A stretch of DNA of 64,000 nucleotides from positions 2,306,189 through 2,370,188 of the forward strand of contig NZ_GL877878.1 in NCBI RefSeq assembly GCF_000194155.1, written 5' to 3'. Origin of the DNA: Saccharopolyspora spinosa NRRL 18395 (GTDB taxonomy: Bacteria > Actinomycetota > Actinomycetes > Mycobacteriales > Pseudonocardiaceae). Under the pieces are notes generated by a model. It was not told where the DNA came from. It did no database searches and was given only the letters and a program-made list of their open reading frames with translations. The position numbers and the translations under genes are program-made. Numbering within the stretch: the stretch's first letter is position 1; each line of letters opens with the position of its first letter. Below, one piece after another: positions 1 to 9,059 of the stretch.

Positions 1-266
1 AGGTCGTGTGCCAGTTGGTGATCGCGGCACAGGTCCCAGGCAAGATCGCGGGCTACGTCCTTGGCCAGGTCCCGCGCGAGATCGCGGGCCAAATCCCTCG
101 CCAGGTCCCGGGCGAGATCGCGGGCCAGGTCCCGCGCGATGTCACCGCCATCGATTTCGCTCACCTCGACAACGGGGGCGGCCTCGGCAGGCCGCGGCAC
201 CGCGGGCAGCAACGCGACCGCTGCAGCGGGCACGGTGGTGAATGCGATCTTGCCGAGAATGCGCAT
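1..266 (-). CDS. Secreted protein with ARDL tetrapeptide repeats (partial, 3' end outside window)
   Basis: The minus-strand frame begins with ATG at 266, preceded by a GGAGA ribosome-binding site about 9 nt upstream, and stays open to the window edge (88 residues seen). Residues 1-29 form a signal peptide (basic MRILGK start, Ala/Val-rich core, likely cleavage after AEA). From residue 44 comes a run of 4-residue repeats: six ARDL, then AKDV, ARDL, AWDL and CRDH. At the DNA level these are near-perfect 12-bp units. Such a repeat would form an amphipathic helix, so an exported helical or coiled protein is plausible. I do not recognise the family. The length and C-terminus are unknown. Confidence 0.7.
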   Translation of the reverse strand, partial: MRILGKIAFTTVPAAAVALLPAVPRPAEAAPVVEVSEIDGGDIARDLARDLARDLARDLARDLARDLAKDVARDLAWDLCRDHQLAHD

Positions 267-599
267 GAGCAGCGGTCTCCGGATCTTCGAGAGCAGTACC
301 TTTCCGATCTTCGTCCGGTGCCTTCCGGAGCCACATCGCTGGATCGTGTATCGACCATCCCCCCAGCCGGCTGCCATGCCGATCTGGCGCTGGTCGGATC
401 CGCTCGGCCGTGGTCGTCCAGGGCCATCGACTTGGCCGCCTCGTCGATCCCGGACCGATCCTGGCGCAGCCAGCAGTGGCGCTCCACCGCGCCGCGCACG
501 CACTGCTCGTCGACAATCCTGCGAAATCTCCCCACGACGTCCAAAAGGCTTTCGCTCAATGGAAACCGCAGTGGCGCAGAACCTGCAACCGCCGGGCCG

Positions 600-1193
600 C
601 TACCAGTCGCCTTCGCGTGCGTACGGGCGGCTCCAGAGGGCTACTTGTAGCGTTACCGCCTTGAACCAGGCCTCGTACATGCGGTCGACGTCGTCCCGGT
701 CGTGTCCTTTCGCGCTCAGGAACGGGCGGATCGTCGCCGTGATCGGGTAGATGAACGCGATGATGTGGCGGAGCGGTACGCGATCGACCGCGTTGACGTG
801 GTCGGTCTGGTCCTTCTTCGCCTGCGTGTGGCGCAGCGCGATTTCGTACTGGTAGTCGAGCCAGACATCGTCGTACGGACGCCTGCACGTGTCGAGGATC
901 CACTGCTCGAACCGGGCCCGGACCCGCTCCAGGTACTCCGGGTCGGGCGCGCCACCGGCAGGGGCGAAGTACGCGACCAGGTGCGGGTGCACGGCGACGT
1001 AGTCGTACCAAGTGGCTACGACGTCGCCGACCTGATCCTCCAGAACGTCTCCGGCCAGGCGCAACGCCTGGTCGTCACCGTCCGTCCACAACAGCGTTTC
1101 CTTCAGCGCGTCCAGCTCGGCCGCCGTGACGGGCGAGTGCTGGACCTGTGGCTCGCCGTAGGTGTAACCGGGGATGCTGCCTGTGGTGCCCAT
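600..1193 (-). CDS. Protoglobin-domain protein
   Basis: A 197-residue protein resembling the single-domain protoglobin family, cytoplasmic haem proteins that bind O2, CO or NO. The N-terminus carries the IPGYTYG segment typical of protoglobins, and H122 in the ALRHTQAKKDQ helix is a plausible proximal haem ligand. The start is placed at ATG 1193 because GGGAG lies 8 nt upstream and the family begins there. An upstream in-frame start would add 16 unlike residues. The gene stands alone, with no sensor or output domain fused to it, so its role (gas binding, NO defence) is inferred only from the family. Confidence 0.82.
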   Translation of the reverse strand: MGTTGSIPGYTYGEPQVQHSPVTAAELDALKETLLWTDGDDQALRLAGDVLEDQVGDVVATWYDYVAVHPHLVAYFAPAGGAPDPEYLERVRARFEQWILDTCRRPYDDVWLDYQYEIALRHTQAKKDQTDHVNAVDRVPLRHIIAFIYPITATIRPFLSAKGHDRDDVDRMYEAWFKAVTLQVALWSRPYAREGDW

Positions 1194-2045
1194 CGGGTGC
1201 TCCCTGCGCTCGACAACCCATCGCTTCGGGCGTACCCGCATTCCCGCGTCTTATCGCCTCTCCGCCGCTCCGGCGCGGGGCACGAGTACATCTACGCCGA
1301 CTCCCTGCGCTACCAGCACGCGCCACTGCTGCCCCATCTTCATCAAACGGAACAACGCCATCGTCCAACTTCAGGCAGCCACGCGCGGCGACGCAACCCG
1401 TCGACAGCCCACAGCGGAGCGCGTCTGGCACCAGTCCGTGCGCCGGTGCGTACGTGATCGCGGCGTCGACGCCGGGTCGCGTTCCTTCCGCTCCTCGGCA
1501 AAGGGATCGAGCGAACGTCCGCGTCTTCGGTCCCGATCATCCTGTTCGGACTCGACGGGCTGTGCCTCATCGCCATCTGGTGGCTACTGCGGCAACGCCG
1601 CGCACGGCTCGCGGAAGCACCCGCATCTCCGGCCCAGTCGTCGAGGTGACTCAAGCCCACCGGCCCGTGTGCTGGGCCTGCGAACCGCGCTCGACGGGGT
1701 TCGAACACGATGGCGGATTCGCCCTTTAGGGGACCTTAGGCCGGTGAACGACGCGGCTGTTGCGGGGACCATGAACCGTGCACGGCCGTGCGGTCCGGTT
1801 GCACGACGCGCGGTTGCGCAATCTCCTGGATCTGACCGCGCAGCACACCGACGCCACCCGCAGGGTGGGTCCGACGCACGAGGATCGAACATGAGGTCGC
1901 CGCTGAACCGGACGAACGCCGAGCCGTCCCGCGTTCCTGCGGTGCGCACCGGTGGTCGTCGTGCACGACGCGTTGAGGCTCCCGCAAGGGCCGCATGCAC
2001 GCGCCGCTCACTTCCGTTCGACGCACCGCCGCGAGGAGAATCACG
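1194..2045. other. 852-bp region without a convincing gene
   Basis: Only shadow frames occur here. One stretch, plus strand 1458-1649, reads like a small membrane protein (hydrophobic PIILFGLDGLCLIAIWWLL followed by a basic tail) but has no ATG, GTG or TTG start, so it may be a decayed gene end. The last 100 bp must hold the pckG promoter. A sequence resembling a tRNA T-loop near 1698 does not form a stem. Confidence 0.4.
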
Positions 2046-3890
2046 ATGACCACCACCGCGATCCCAGGCTTGGACCAGGCGCCGACCACCCACGGGCCGC
2101 TGCTGGAGTGGGTTCGGGAGGTCGCCGAGCTGACCACCCCGCAGCGGGTGGTGTGGTGCGACGGCTCCGACGAGGAGTGGCGGCGGTTGACCACCGAGCT
2201 CGTCGCCGCGGGCACCCTGGTCCGGCTGTCGGCGAAGCCGAACTCGTACCGGGCCGCGTCCGATCCCTCCGACGTCGCGCGCGTCGAGGACCGCACCTTC
2301 ATCTGCTCCCGCCGCGAGGAGGACGCCGGGCCCACGAACAACTGGATGGACCCGGGGGAAATGAAGGCCGTCATGACCGGGCTCTACCGGCGCAGCATGG
2401 CTGGCCGGACCATGTACGTCATCCCGTTCTGCATGGGCCCCCTGGACGACGACAACCCGAAACTGGGCGTGGAGATCACCGATTCCGCCTATGTGGTGCT
2501 CTCGATGCGCGTGATGACCCGGATGGGCGTTGGGGCGCTGGGGAAGTTCATCGGCGCCGACGGCCGCGAGCGCGAGTTTGTCAAGGCCCTGCACTCTGTC
2601 GGATCGCCGCTGGAACCCGGCCGGGCCGACGTGCCGTGGCCGTGCAACACGACGAAGTACATCAGCCACTTCCCCGAGGAACGCGCGATCTGGAGCTTCG
2701 GCTCCGGCTACGGCGGCAACTCGCTGCTGGGCAAGAAGTGCTACTCGCTGCGGATCGCCTCGGTCATGGCCCGCGACGAGGGCTGGCTCGCCGAGCACAT
2801 GCTGATTCTCAAGCTCATCTCGCCACAGGGCACCGTCTACTACATCGCCGCCGCTTTCCCCAGCGCCTGCGGCAAGACGAACCTGGCGATGCTGCAGCCC
2901 ACGGTGCCCGGCTGGAAGGCCGAGACGCTCGGCGACGACATCGCCTGGATGCGCTTCGGCGACGACGGGCGCCTTTACGCCGTCAACCCCGAGTTCGGGT
3001 TCTTCGGCGTCGCCCCGGGCACCGGCTACCACACCAATCCCGTTGCCATGCGCACCATCGAGCAGGGCAACACCATCTTCACCAACGTGGCGCTCACCGA
3101 CGGCGGCGACGTCTGGTGGGACGGCATGACCGAGCAGCCGCCGGATCACCTGACCGACTGGAAGGGCCGCGAATGGACGCCCGGAACCGGCGAACCTGCC
3201 GCTCATCCGAACTCCCGGTTCTGCACCCCGATCGAGCAGTGCCCGATCGTCGCGCCGGAGTGGGACGACCCGCGGGGAGTGCCGATCTCGGCGATCCTCT
3301 TCGGCGGCCGGCGGGCCACCACCGTCCCGCTGGTCACCGAATCCCGCGACTGGACGCACGGCGTCTTCATGGGCGCAACGCTGTCCTCGGAGACCACCGC
3401 CGCGGCCACCGGCAAGGTCGGCGTCGTCCGCCGCGACCCGATGGCGATGCTGCCGTTCATGGGCTACCACGCCGGCGACTACTTCGGGCACTGGCTGCAC
3501 ATCGCCGAGCACACCAACGCCGCCAGGCTGCCGAAGATCTTCCACGTCAACTGGTTCCGCCGCGGCGAGGACCGACGATTCCTGTGGCCCGGGTTCCGCG
3601 AGAACTCCCGCGTGCTCAAGTGGATCGTCGACCGCATCGAGGGCACCGCCGACGCCGCCGACACGCCCGTCGGGCTCGTCCCCACTGCGGCCGACCTCGA
3701 CCTGGCGGGCCTCGACGGCGATCCCGCCGACGTCGACGCGGCACTCGCGGTCGACACCGACGAATGGCGTGCCGAGATCCCGATGATCGAGGAATGGTTC
3801 GCCGGCATCGGGGAAAAGCTGCCCGCCGAACTCCGCAACCAACTCGACGTGCTGCGCAAGCGCCTGGCCGCCGCCGATGGCCGCGAATGA
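2046..3890 (+). CDS. pckG: Phosphoenolpyruvate carboxykinase (GTP)
   Basis: A 614-residue cytosolic enzyme, the normal length for GTP-dependent PEPCK (EC 4.1.1.32). It interconverts oxaloacetate plus GTP with phosphoenolpyruvate, GDP and CO2, the entry step of gluconeogenesis. The kinase-1a P-loop [10 protein letters not shown] lies near residue 270, followed by GDDIAWM, and [11 protein letters not shown] near residue 420. The C-terminal [13 protein letters not shown] segment is typical of the GTP family. ATG 2046 is preceded by GAGGAG at 8 nt. An in-frame start 17 codons upstream lacks a better ribosome site. The gene appears monocistronic; the next gene begins about 180 bp downstream. Confidence 0.96.
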   Translation: MTTTAIPGLDQAPTTHGPLLEWVREVAELTTPQRVVWCDGSDEEWRRLTTELVAAGTLVRLSAKPNSYRAASDPSDVARVEDRTFICSRREEDAGPTNNWMDPGEMKAVMTGLYRRSMAGRTMYVIPFCMGPLDDDNPKLGVEITDSAYVVLSMRVMTRMGVGALGKFIGADGREREFVKALHSVGSPLEPGRADVPWPCNTTKYISHFPEERAIWSFGSGYGGNSLLGKKCYSLRIASVMARDEGWLAEHMLILKLISPQGTVYYIAAAFPSACGKTNLAMLQPTVPGWKAETLGDDIAWMRFGDDGRLYAVNPEFGFFGVAPGTGYHTNPVAMRTIEQGNTIFTNVALTDGGDVWWDGMTEQPPDHLTDWKGREWTPGTGEPAAHPNSRFCTPIEQCPIVAPEWDDPRGVPISAILFGGRRATTVPLVTESRDWTHGVFMGATLSSETTAAATGKVGVVRRDPMAMLPFMGYHAGDYFGHWLHIAEHTNAARLPKIFHVNWFRRGEDRRFLWPGFRENSRVLKWIVDRIEGTADAADTPVGLVPTAADLDLAGLDGDPADVDAALAVDTDEWRAEIPMIEEWFAGIGEKLPAELRNQLDVLRKRLAAADGRE

Positions 3891-4067
3891 GTCGTCAATG
3901 TCCACAATGGTCATCAGGGCACATGGGCGGGTCCTCGGGCATTCGAGTGACTGGTGGGGCGGAAGACAACGAGTCGGACACGGGCGCTCGGTCCCCTTGA
4001 CAGCCTGAGTGCGGGATTGCAGGCTTTCGGACCAGTTGGTTCAGTGGCTTGGCCAATGGAGGCTGCC

Positions 4068-5387
4068 ATGCCGAACGGCACCGATTCCCGTCGGACCCAC
4101 CGCCGCCGCGCCGTGATCGCCAGCACGGTCGGCACGACCATCGAGTGGTACGACTTTTTCCTCTACGGGACCGTGGCCGCGCTGGTGTTCCCGAAGATCT
4201 TCTTCCCGGGCTCCTCGGCGAGCGCCGGCGTACTGGAATCCTTCAGCACCCTGTTCGTCGGTTTCGCCGCGCGGCCGGTCGGTGCCGCGATCTTCGGCCA
4301 CTACGGCGACCGGATCGGACGCAAGGCCACCCTGGTCACCACGCTGCTGCTGATGGGTATCGCCACGGTGCTGATCGGCCTGCTGCCCGGGTACGCCACG
4401 CTGGGCGTGGCCGCGCCGATGCTGCTGGTCGTGCTGCGGATCATGCAGGGCATCGGCGTCGGCGGCGAGTGGGGCGGCTCGGTGCTGATCGCAATGGAGT
4501 GGGGATCCGCCTCCCGCCGCGGTCTGATGGCGAGCATGCCGCAACTCGGGGTACCGCTCGGCCTGCTGCTGTCCACCGCCGCGGTGGGTGTGTCCAGCGC
4601 GGTGAGCGGCGACGCGTTCGAGTCCTGGGGATGGCGGGTGCCGTTCCTGCTCAGCGTGGTCCTGATCGGGGTCGGGCTGTGGGTGCGGATGCGGGTGCTG
4701 GAGAGCCCCGACTTCGCCGAGGTCAAGAAGCAGCAGGCCGTCGAGAAGCAGCCGGTGTGGGCCGCCATCCGCAAGCACCCCAAGGAGATCCTCACCTCCG
4801 CCTTCGTGCGGCTGGCCGAGCAGGCGCCGTTCTACCTCTTCATCACGTTCGTGCTGACCTACGGCACGAAGCACCTGGAGATGCCGCGCAGCGAATTGCT
4901 CAACGCCACGCTGGTCGCCGCCGCGGTCGGCCTGATCAGCGTGCCGCTGTTCGGGCACCTGTCGGACCGCTTCGGCCGGCGGCTCATCTACGGCATCGGC
5001 ATCGTCTGCACCGGCTTGTATGCCTTCCCGTACTTCGCCCTGCTGGACACCAGGTCTTCGGGCCTAGTGCTGCTGGCCATCGTCGTGTCACTGATCGTGC
5101 ACGACATCATGTACGGCCCGCAGGCGGCGCTGATCGCGGAGAGCTTCGGCACCAACATCCGCTACAGCGGCGCCGGACTCGGCTACCAACTCGCCTCGGT
5201 CATCGCCGGCGGCCCCGCGCCGCTGATCGCCGCCGCGCTGCTGCAGTCCACCGGCACCAGCGTGGGGATCAGCTGGTACATCGTGCTGTGCTCGGTGATC
5301 TCGCTGATCGCCCTGCTGCTGATGCCCCGCCGCACGGTTCCGGCTTCCTCCGACTCACCAACCACCTCGGACCGGCTGGAGGCATGA
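4068..5387 (+). CDS. MHS-family MFS metabolite:proton symporter
   Basis: A 439-residue, 12-helix major facilitator transporter of the metabolite:H+ symporter (ShiA/ProP-like) type. The N-terminus has the family signature TIEWYDFFLYGTVAALVF and the loop 2-3 motif GDRIGRK; the second half repeats it as SDRFGRR. It would import a small carboxylate, shikimate-like compound or betaine; the substrate cannot be read from sequence. ATG 4068 has GGAGG 5 nt upstream, preferred over ATG 4056. A rearranged, non-functional second copy of this gene and its 3' flank lies at 7527-8293. Confidence 0.9.
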   Translation: MPNGTDSRRTHRRRAVIASTVGTTIEWYDFFLYGTVAALVFPKIFFPGSSASAGVLESFSTLFVGFAARPVGAAIFGHYGDRIGRKATLVTTLLLMGIATVLIGLLPGYATLGVAAPMLLVVLRIMQGIGVGGEWGGSVLIAMEWGSASRRGLMASMPQLGVPLGLLLSTAAVGVSSAVSGDAFESWGWRVPFLLSVVLIGVGLWVRMRVLESPDFAEVKKQQAVEKQPVWAAIRKHPKEILTSAFVRLAEQAPFYLFITFVLTYGTKHLEMPRSELLNATLVAAAVGLISVPLFGHLSDRFGRRLIYGIGIVCTGLYAFPYFALLDTRSSGLVLLAIVVSLIVHDIMYGPQAALIAESFGTNIRYSGAGLGYQLASVIAGGPAPLIAAALLQSTGTSVGISWYIVLCSVISLIALLLMPRRTVPASSDSPTTSDRLEA

Positions 5388-5410
5388 CCTGCCACGCGCA
5401 CCCGGCTCCA

Positions 5411-5659
5411 CTGCGGCCGGGCTGCGCTCGCCCACGCCAAACAACGTCCACAGTGGACAATTCCAGTTGCGGCGTCATTCCCTACGCGGGGATTGCGGTC
5501 ACCACCAGTGCGCCGAGGGCTGCTCTCGCTCGGAGGCCTGAAGTGAACGGACCATTCACGCCAATAGACGAGACAACCGGTCCGTTCGCTTCATCCACTC
5601 GACGTGGGCCTTGCACTGCGTGGCTTGCACCGTAGTCCTCGCAGCCCGGGCAGAAGCGA
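5411..5659. repeat. 3' flank repeat of the MHS gene, copy 1
   Basis: About 250 bp downstream of the transporter recurs in the same orientation at about 8054-8293, with roughly one mismatch per 8-10 bases by eye. It contains the hairpin element at 5539-5593. The duplication ends at CAGAAGCGA in both copies. Confidence 0.85.
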
Positions 5660-5727
5660 CGCTGGATGACCGGACTTCCTAGACCCCACAAGTGGATGCC
5701 CGGTGGGAAGGACTGCCAGCCGGACAT
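5482..5727 (-). CDS. Possible small zinc-ribbon-like protein (uncertain)
   Basis: An 81-residue frame starting at ATG 5727 with a good GGAGG 7 nt upstream. The N-terminal half reads MSGWQSFPPGIHLW and then contains CPGCEDYG, a possible half zinc-binding site. The C-terminal half runs through the interspersed hairpin repeat, so part of it is certainly repeat DNA. Its start region also overlaps the inverted repeat at 5731-5779, which could instead be the terminator of the NUDIX gene. It may be the truncated 5' end of an older gene. No function is suggested. Confidence 0.3.
   Translation of the reverse strand: MSGWQSFPPGIHLWGLGSPVIQRRFCPGCEDYGASHAVQGPRRVDEANGPVVSSIGVNGPFTSGLRARAALGALVVTAIPA
5539..5593. 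repeat. Interspersed hairpin element, copy 1
   Basis: Arms TGAAGTGAACGGACC (5539-5553) and GGTCCGTTCGCTTCA (5579-5593) pair at 14 of 15 positions around a 25-nt loop. The same element occurs at 8173-8227 and 63378-63434. Confidence 0.85.
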
Positions 5728-5730
5728 GAC

Positions 5731-5779
5731 AGAGCCTCCGCACCGATACGGGTACATCCCCGGTTGGTGCGGGGGCTCT
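5731..5779 (-). terminator. Inverted repeat downstream of the NUDIX gene
   Basis: Arms 5731-5744 (AGAGCCTCCGCACC) and 5766-5779 (GGTGCGGGGGCTCT) pair at 13 of 14 positions, just past the stop of the NUDIX gene that reads leftward. A factor-independent terminator is the simplest reading; no clear U-tract follows. Confidence 0.5.
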
Positions 5780-5797
5780 CTTCGTGTCCCGCCCTAA

Positions 5798-6337
5798 CTA
5801 GGCGATGGCCGCACGCACGTGGTCGCGAAGGGGGCTCTGCAGGGCATCGACGCTGAGCCAGTCGGCTCCGGTCACTTCCTCGGTCTGCAACGCACCCACG
5901 TCGCCGCTGGTGCGGAACAGGAACCGGAAGTCGAAGTGGTGGTGGTCGGGTTCGCCCTTCCCCGGGTTGGCGGGGATCCGGTGAACGTCGACGTGGATTG
6001 GATCTTCGCCGTCCTCCGACACCAGCTCCAGATTGAAGCCGGTCTCCTCGCTCAGTTCTCGCAGCGCCGCGCCACGCAGCGACTCATCACCGGATTCGAG
6101 GTGACCACCAGGCAAGAGCCAGCGGCCGAGCCCCTTGTGACGGATCTGCAGGACCAGACCGTCATCGTTGACGAGGACGGCGCCAGCCGTGGCGTGCCCA
6201 CGGAACTCCTTGCGAGGCGTGATGTCCACGCCCGCGTCGAGCAGGTCCGTGACCATCTTGAGTTCGTCAACGTACTCGGGTCGGACCGTCAGATAGGTCT
6301 TGACCGTTTGGGAGATATGTTTGCTTGTGATCGGCAT
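5798..6337 (-). CDS. NUDIX hydrolase
   Basis: A 179-residue protein with a complete NUDIX box, GGHLESGDESLRGAALRELS followed by EETG, matching GX5EX7REUXEEXGU, so it should hydrolyse a nucleoside-diphosphate-linked substrate with Mg2+. Residues 1-45 (SKHISQTVKTYLTVRPEYVD onward) form an N-terminal helix-rich extension seen in actinobacterial homologues. ATG 6337 has AGGTG about 7 nt upstream; longer in-frame starts lack homology-like sequence. It begins 4 nt after the stop of the truncated gene to its right, indicating a former operon. The substrate is unknown. Confidence 0.88.
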   Translation of the reverse strand: MPITSKHISQTVKTYLTVRPEYVDELKMVTDLLDAGVDITPRKEFRGHATAGAVLVNDDGLVLQIRHKGLGRWLLPGGHLESGDESLRGAALRELSEETGFNLELVSEDGEDPIHVDVHRIPANPGKGEPDHHHFDFRFLFRTSGDVGALQTEEVTGADWLSVDALQSPLRDHVRAAIA

Positions 6338-6341
6338 CTGT

Positions 6342-6540
6342 TCACCTGTTGAAGTAGTTGAGCCACGTTGCGGCGACCAAGGGTCGGTAGTCGGCCACCT
6401 CGTGCATACCCGCCTCCAGGGTGCGCTGTGAGAGCCTGGCAACGGCGGCAAGGATCTCGGCCTGGACCAGGAAGATGAACGGCCCCACGCTCGCACCGTG
6501 AAGGAAGTTCACCGCGTTGCCCCTGTTCAGGAGATAAAGG
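6342..6540 (-). pseudogene. C-terminal remnant of a gene upstream of the NUDIX gene
   Basis: In the minus frame ending with TGA at 6342-6344, about 60 codons read as a good protein: VNFLHGASVGPFIFLVQAEI then a helix, GMHEVADYRPLVAATWLNYF and stop. No start or N-terminal part exists, because near 6540 the sequence turns into an unrelated gene on the other strand. The fragment resembles, from memory, the C-terminal region of adenosylhomocysteinase-like NAD-binding proteins, but this is weak. Its stop lies 4 nt before the NUDIX start, so the two were once co-transcribed. Confidence 0.6.
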
Positions 6541-6854
6541 CGGCTCGGTACCAGTCCACCGCGCTCGCTGCGCTGGGTGACTACTCGGGCTCGCGTACCG
6601 CCTACACAACCGCGCTCCCCGCGATCATCGCGCCCAAGCCACTCGCGCTCGCGAAGGTCGAGTACGCGGACCTGCTGGTATCGGTGCGGCAGGAAGACGA
6701 AGCATACGGTCTCGCGGTCGAGGCGCTTCAGGTCGGCAAGCAGTACGGCTCTGAGAAGATCGTCGATCGCGTACGTGACCTGCTTTCGCGGATGGCGACG
6801 ACGTGTGGCGATGCCAAGCGGCTAGATCGTATGTTGATCGACCTCTACGACTAA
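6537..6854 (+). pseudogene. C-terminal remnant of an XRE/TPR-type transcriptional regulator
   Basis: Plus-strand codons from about 6540 to TAA 6854 encode the end of a TPR-rich regulator: ARYQSTALAALGDYSGSRTA, then KVEYADLLVSVRQEDEAYGL, VGKQYGSEKIVDRVRDLLSR and so on. The DNA-binding N-terminus is missing; the few codons upstream (MKEVHRVAP) are antisense to the neighbouring fragment. Full-length relatives of this type are about 400 residues. Its stop lies 9 nt before the SLOG gene, with AAGGAG between, so the regulator and the SLOG gene formed an operon before truncation. Confidence 0.65.
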
Positions 6855-6863
6855 GGAGCTGCT

Positions 6864-7340
6864 GTGGCGAGACTTGCCGTGACGGGACACCGAGGGCTGC
6901 CGCAGCAGACCACAGAGCTGGTCGAGCATGCGCTCCGCTCAGAGCTGGGGAAGTACGACGATTCCCTGATCGGGTTGAGCTGCATCGCGGACGGCGCGGA
7001 TACGCTCTTCGCACGGGCAGTCCTCGATCAAGGCGGGGCGTTGATCGTCATCGTTCCGGCGGCGAACTATCGCGAGAAGCTTCCTGACAAGCACCACGCC
7101 GACTACGACGAACTGTTCGGCCGCGCCTCGGAGATCATTCGGCTCGACTTCCCCGAGTCCACATCTGACTCTCACATGGCCGCCAGCGTCAAAATGATCG
7201 AGTCGGCAGATCGCCTCGTCGCAGTGTGGGACGGCGAGCCCGCTCGGGGCTACGGGGGAACTGCCGATGTCGTGGATGCCGCTCGTGAGCGTGATCTCCC
7301 GGTCACCGTCATCTGGCCAGATGGAGCCGAGCGCGATTAG
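6864..7340 (+). CDS. SLOG-superfamily (LOG/DprA-like Rossmann) protein
   Basis: A 158-residue Rossmann-fold protein starting at GTG 6864, with AAGGAG 5 nt upstream. It opens with VTGHRGLP, then has SCIADGADTLFARAVLDQGG and ends with a GGTADVVDAARERDLPVTVI segment, the layout of SLOG domains that bind nucleotide-derived ligands. SLOG proteins are often sensors or nucleosidases in stress and conflict systems. It follows the truncated TPR regulator with 9 nt spacing and may share ligand logic with the NUDIX gene next door. The precise ligand is unknown. Confidence 0.72.
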   Translation: MARLAVTGHRGLPQQTTELVEHALRSELGKYDDSLIGLSCIADGADTLFARAVLDQGGALIVIVPAANYREKLPDKHHADYDELFGRASEIIRLDFPESTSDSHMAASVKMIESADRLVAVWDGEPARGYGGTADVVDAARERDLPVTVIWPDGAERD

Positions 7341-7526
7341 CCCTCGCTGCATCCAGTCGTGTGGGGGTGAAGCGTGGGCGAAGTGTGTGCGCTGAACCCC
7401 GAGAACGGTCGAAACCCGACGCAGTGTAACGGAGCCTGACGCAGCTTGACGAGTGATCGTCGCAGGTGAGACGTATGATCTCGGAAAACGCCCGCGCAGA
7501 GCGCCGTGGGTCAGCAGTGGTCAGCA

Positions 7527-8293
7527 GTGGTACGACTTCTTCCGCTTCGGGACCGTGGCCGCGCTAGTGTTCCGGAAGATCTTCTTCCCGGTTCCTCGGC
7601 AGGTCACGCCTCCAAACGGTCCGATGTGGTCGGCGAGCCTGAGGAAGCCGGAACCGTGCGGCGGGGCATCAGCAGCAGGGCGATCAGCGAGATCACCGAG
7701 CACAGCACGATGTACCAGCTGATCCCCACGCTGGTGCCGGTGGACTGCAGCAGCGCGGCGGCGATCAGCGGCGCGGGGCCGCCGGCGATGACCGAGGCGA
7801 GTTGGTAGCCGAGTCCGGCGCCGCTGTAGCGGATGTTGGTGCCGAAGCTCTCCGCGATCAGCGCCGCCTGCGGGCCGTACATGATGTCGTGCACGATCAG
7901 TGACACGACGATGGCCAGCAGCACTAGGCCCGAAGACCTGGTGTCCAGCAGGGCGAAGTACGGGAAGGCATACAAGCCGGTGCAGACGATGCCGATGCCG
8001 TAGATGAGCCGCCGGCCGAAGCGGTCCGACAGGTGCCCGAACAGCGGCCACGCTGATGCGCTCGCTCACGTCGAACAACGTCCACCGTGGACGATCGTAG
8101 TTGCGGCATCGTTCCTTGCGTGGGGATTGTGGTCACCAGCGGTGCGCCGCGGACTGCCGTCGCTCGCCGGCCTGAAGCGAACGGACCATTCACGCCAATA
8201 GACAAGACAACCGGTCCGTTCGCTTCATCCACTCGACGTGGGCCTTGCACTGCGTGGCTTGCACCGTAGTCCTCGCTGCCCAGGCAGAAGCGA
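7527..8293. pseudogene. Scrambled second copy of the MHS transporter and its 3' flank
   Basis: Three blocks derive from the 4068-5659 locus. First, 7527-7600 plus matches the 5' part of the gene (WYDF[F]..FGTVAALVFRKIFF). Second, about 7601-8055 on the minus strand matches the last 150 codons (ALLDTRSSGLVLLAIVVSLI to TSDRLEA) with only a few changes. Third, about 8054-8293 plus matches the 3' flank. So the copy is direct overall, but its middle was deleted and the C-terminal block was inverted in place. The minus-strand block has an open frame but no proper start or upstream half and should not make a transporter. Confidence 0.9.
8173..8227. repeat. Interspersed hairpin element, copy 2
   Basis: Arms TGAAGCGAACGGACC (8173-8187) and GGTCCGTTCGCTTCA (8213-8227) are perfectly complementary over 15 bp. 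It lies within the duplicated 3' flank. Confidence 0.85.
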
Positions 8294-8426
8294 AGTAGCC
8301 GCCCCGCTGACTTCGTTCACGCGCAAAGCAAACTCCCGGTTAACCTTCCGCGAACCGTGCGCTTGCCTGGCGGCTCCTAGCGTTGGTGGTGATCCTGTTG
8401 TCGGACGCAGAAAGACGGGGAGCCGG

Positions 8427-9059
8427 ATGCATGAATTGGCGGTGAACGTCCTGGGCTCGCGGTCGTTGGTGACCGGTCTCGGGGCGCTCGGGGTATTCCT
8501 GGTGCTGTTCGCCGAGACCGGGCTCCTGATCGGCTTCTTCCTCCCCGGAGATTCGCTGCTGTTCACCGCAGGGGTGCTCGCGGCCACCGGCGTGGCGTCA
8601 GGTGGCTCCGCCTTGCTGCCGTTGCTGGTCGCCTCGGTCGCTGGGGCGTTGGCCGGAGCGCAGGTCGGCTACCTGATCGGCCGACGCGCCGGGGCCGCCA
8701 TGCTCCGCCGGGTGCGAAACCGGCGCCTGCACGAGGGCGTGGACCGCGCGGGGCGCCTGCTGGACCGCTACGGCTACGGCAAGGCCATCGTGCTGGCCCG
8801 GTTCATCCCGGTCGTGCGCACCGTGCTGAACCCGATGGCCGGGATCACCGGGGTGCCTGCCGGGGTGTTCACGCTCTGGCAGGTCGCCGGCGGTCTGCTG
8901 TGGACGGTCGGCGTGATGCTCGCCGGGTACCTCCTCGGCACCTCCGTGCCGAGCATCGACGACTACCTCATGCCCATGATCGCCGTGATCGTCGTCCTGT
9001 CCCTAGTGCCGGTGGCGTTGGAGGTGTACCGGTCGCGCCGGACTCCGGAAGCGCGGTGA
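8427..9059 (+). CDS. DedA-family membrane protein (SNARE-associated/VTT domain)
   Basis: A 210-residue integral membrane protein with the DedA layout: an N-terminal helix, the re-entrant segment FFLPGDSLLFTAGVLAA, GYLIGRRAG, then KAIVLARFIPVVRTVLNPMA (conserved Arg of the second re-entrant loop) and GGLLWTVGVMLAGYLLG. DedA proteins recycle lipid carriers such as undecaprenyl phosphate and affect membrane potential. ATG 8427 has GGGGAG 4 nt upstream; an earlier start would read through repeat DNA. Its stop overlaps the start of the PAP2 gene (GTGA), so both are co-translated. Confidence 0.9.
   Translation: MHELAVNVLGSRSLVTGLGALGVFLVLFAETGLLIGFFLPGDSLLFTAGVLAATGVASGGSALLPLLVASVAGALAGAQVGYLIGRRAGAAMLRRVRNRRLHEGVDRAGRLLDRYGYGKAIVLARFIPVVRTVLNPMAGITGVPAGVFTLWQVAGGLLWTVGVMLAGYLLGTSVPSIDDYLMPMIAVIVVLSLVPVALEVYRSRRTPEAR

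Noticed and set aside
1681..1725. tRNA-like GGTTCGAAC sequence
   Set aside because: The flanking bases cannot form a T-arm stem or an acceptor stem.
1584..3914. 776-codon open frame antisense to pckG
   Set aside because: Typical GC-rich shadow frame; pckG on the plus strand is complete and conserved.
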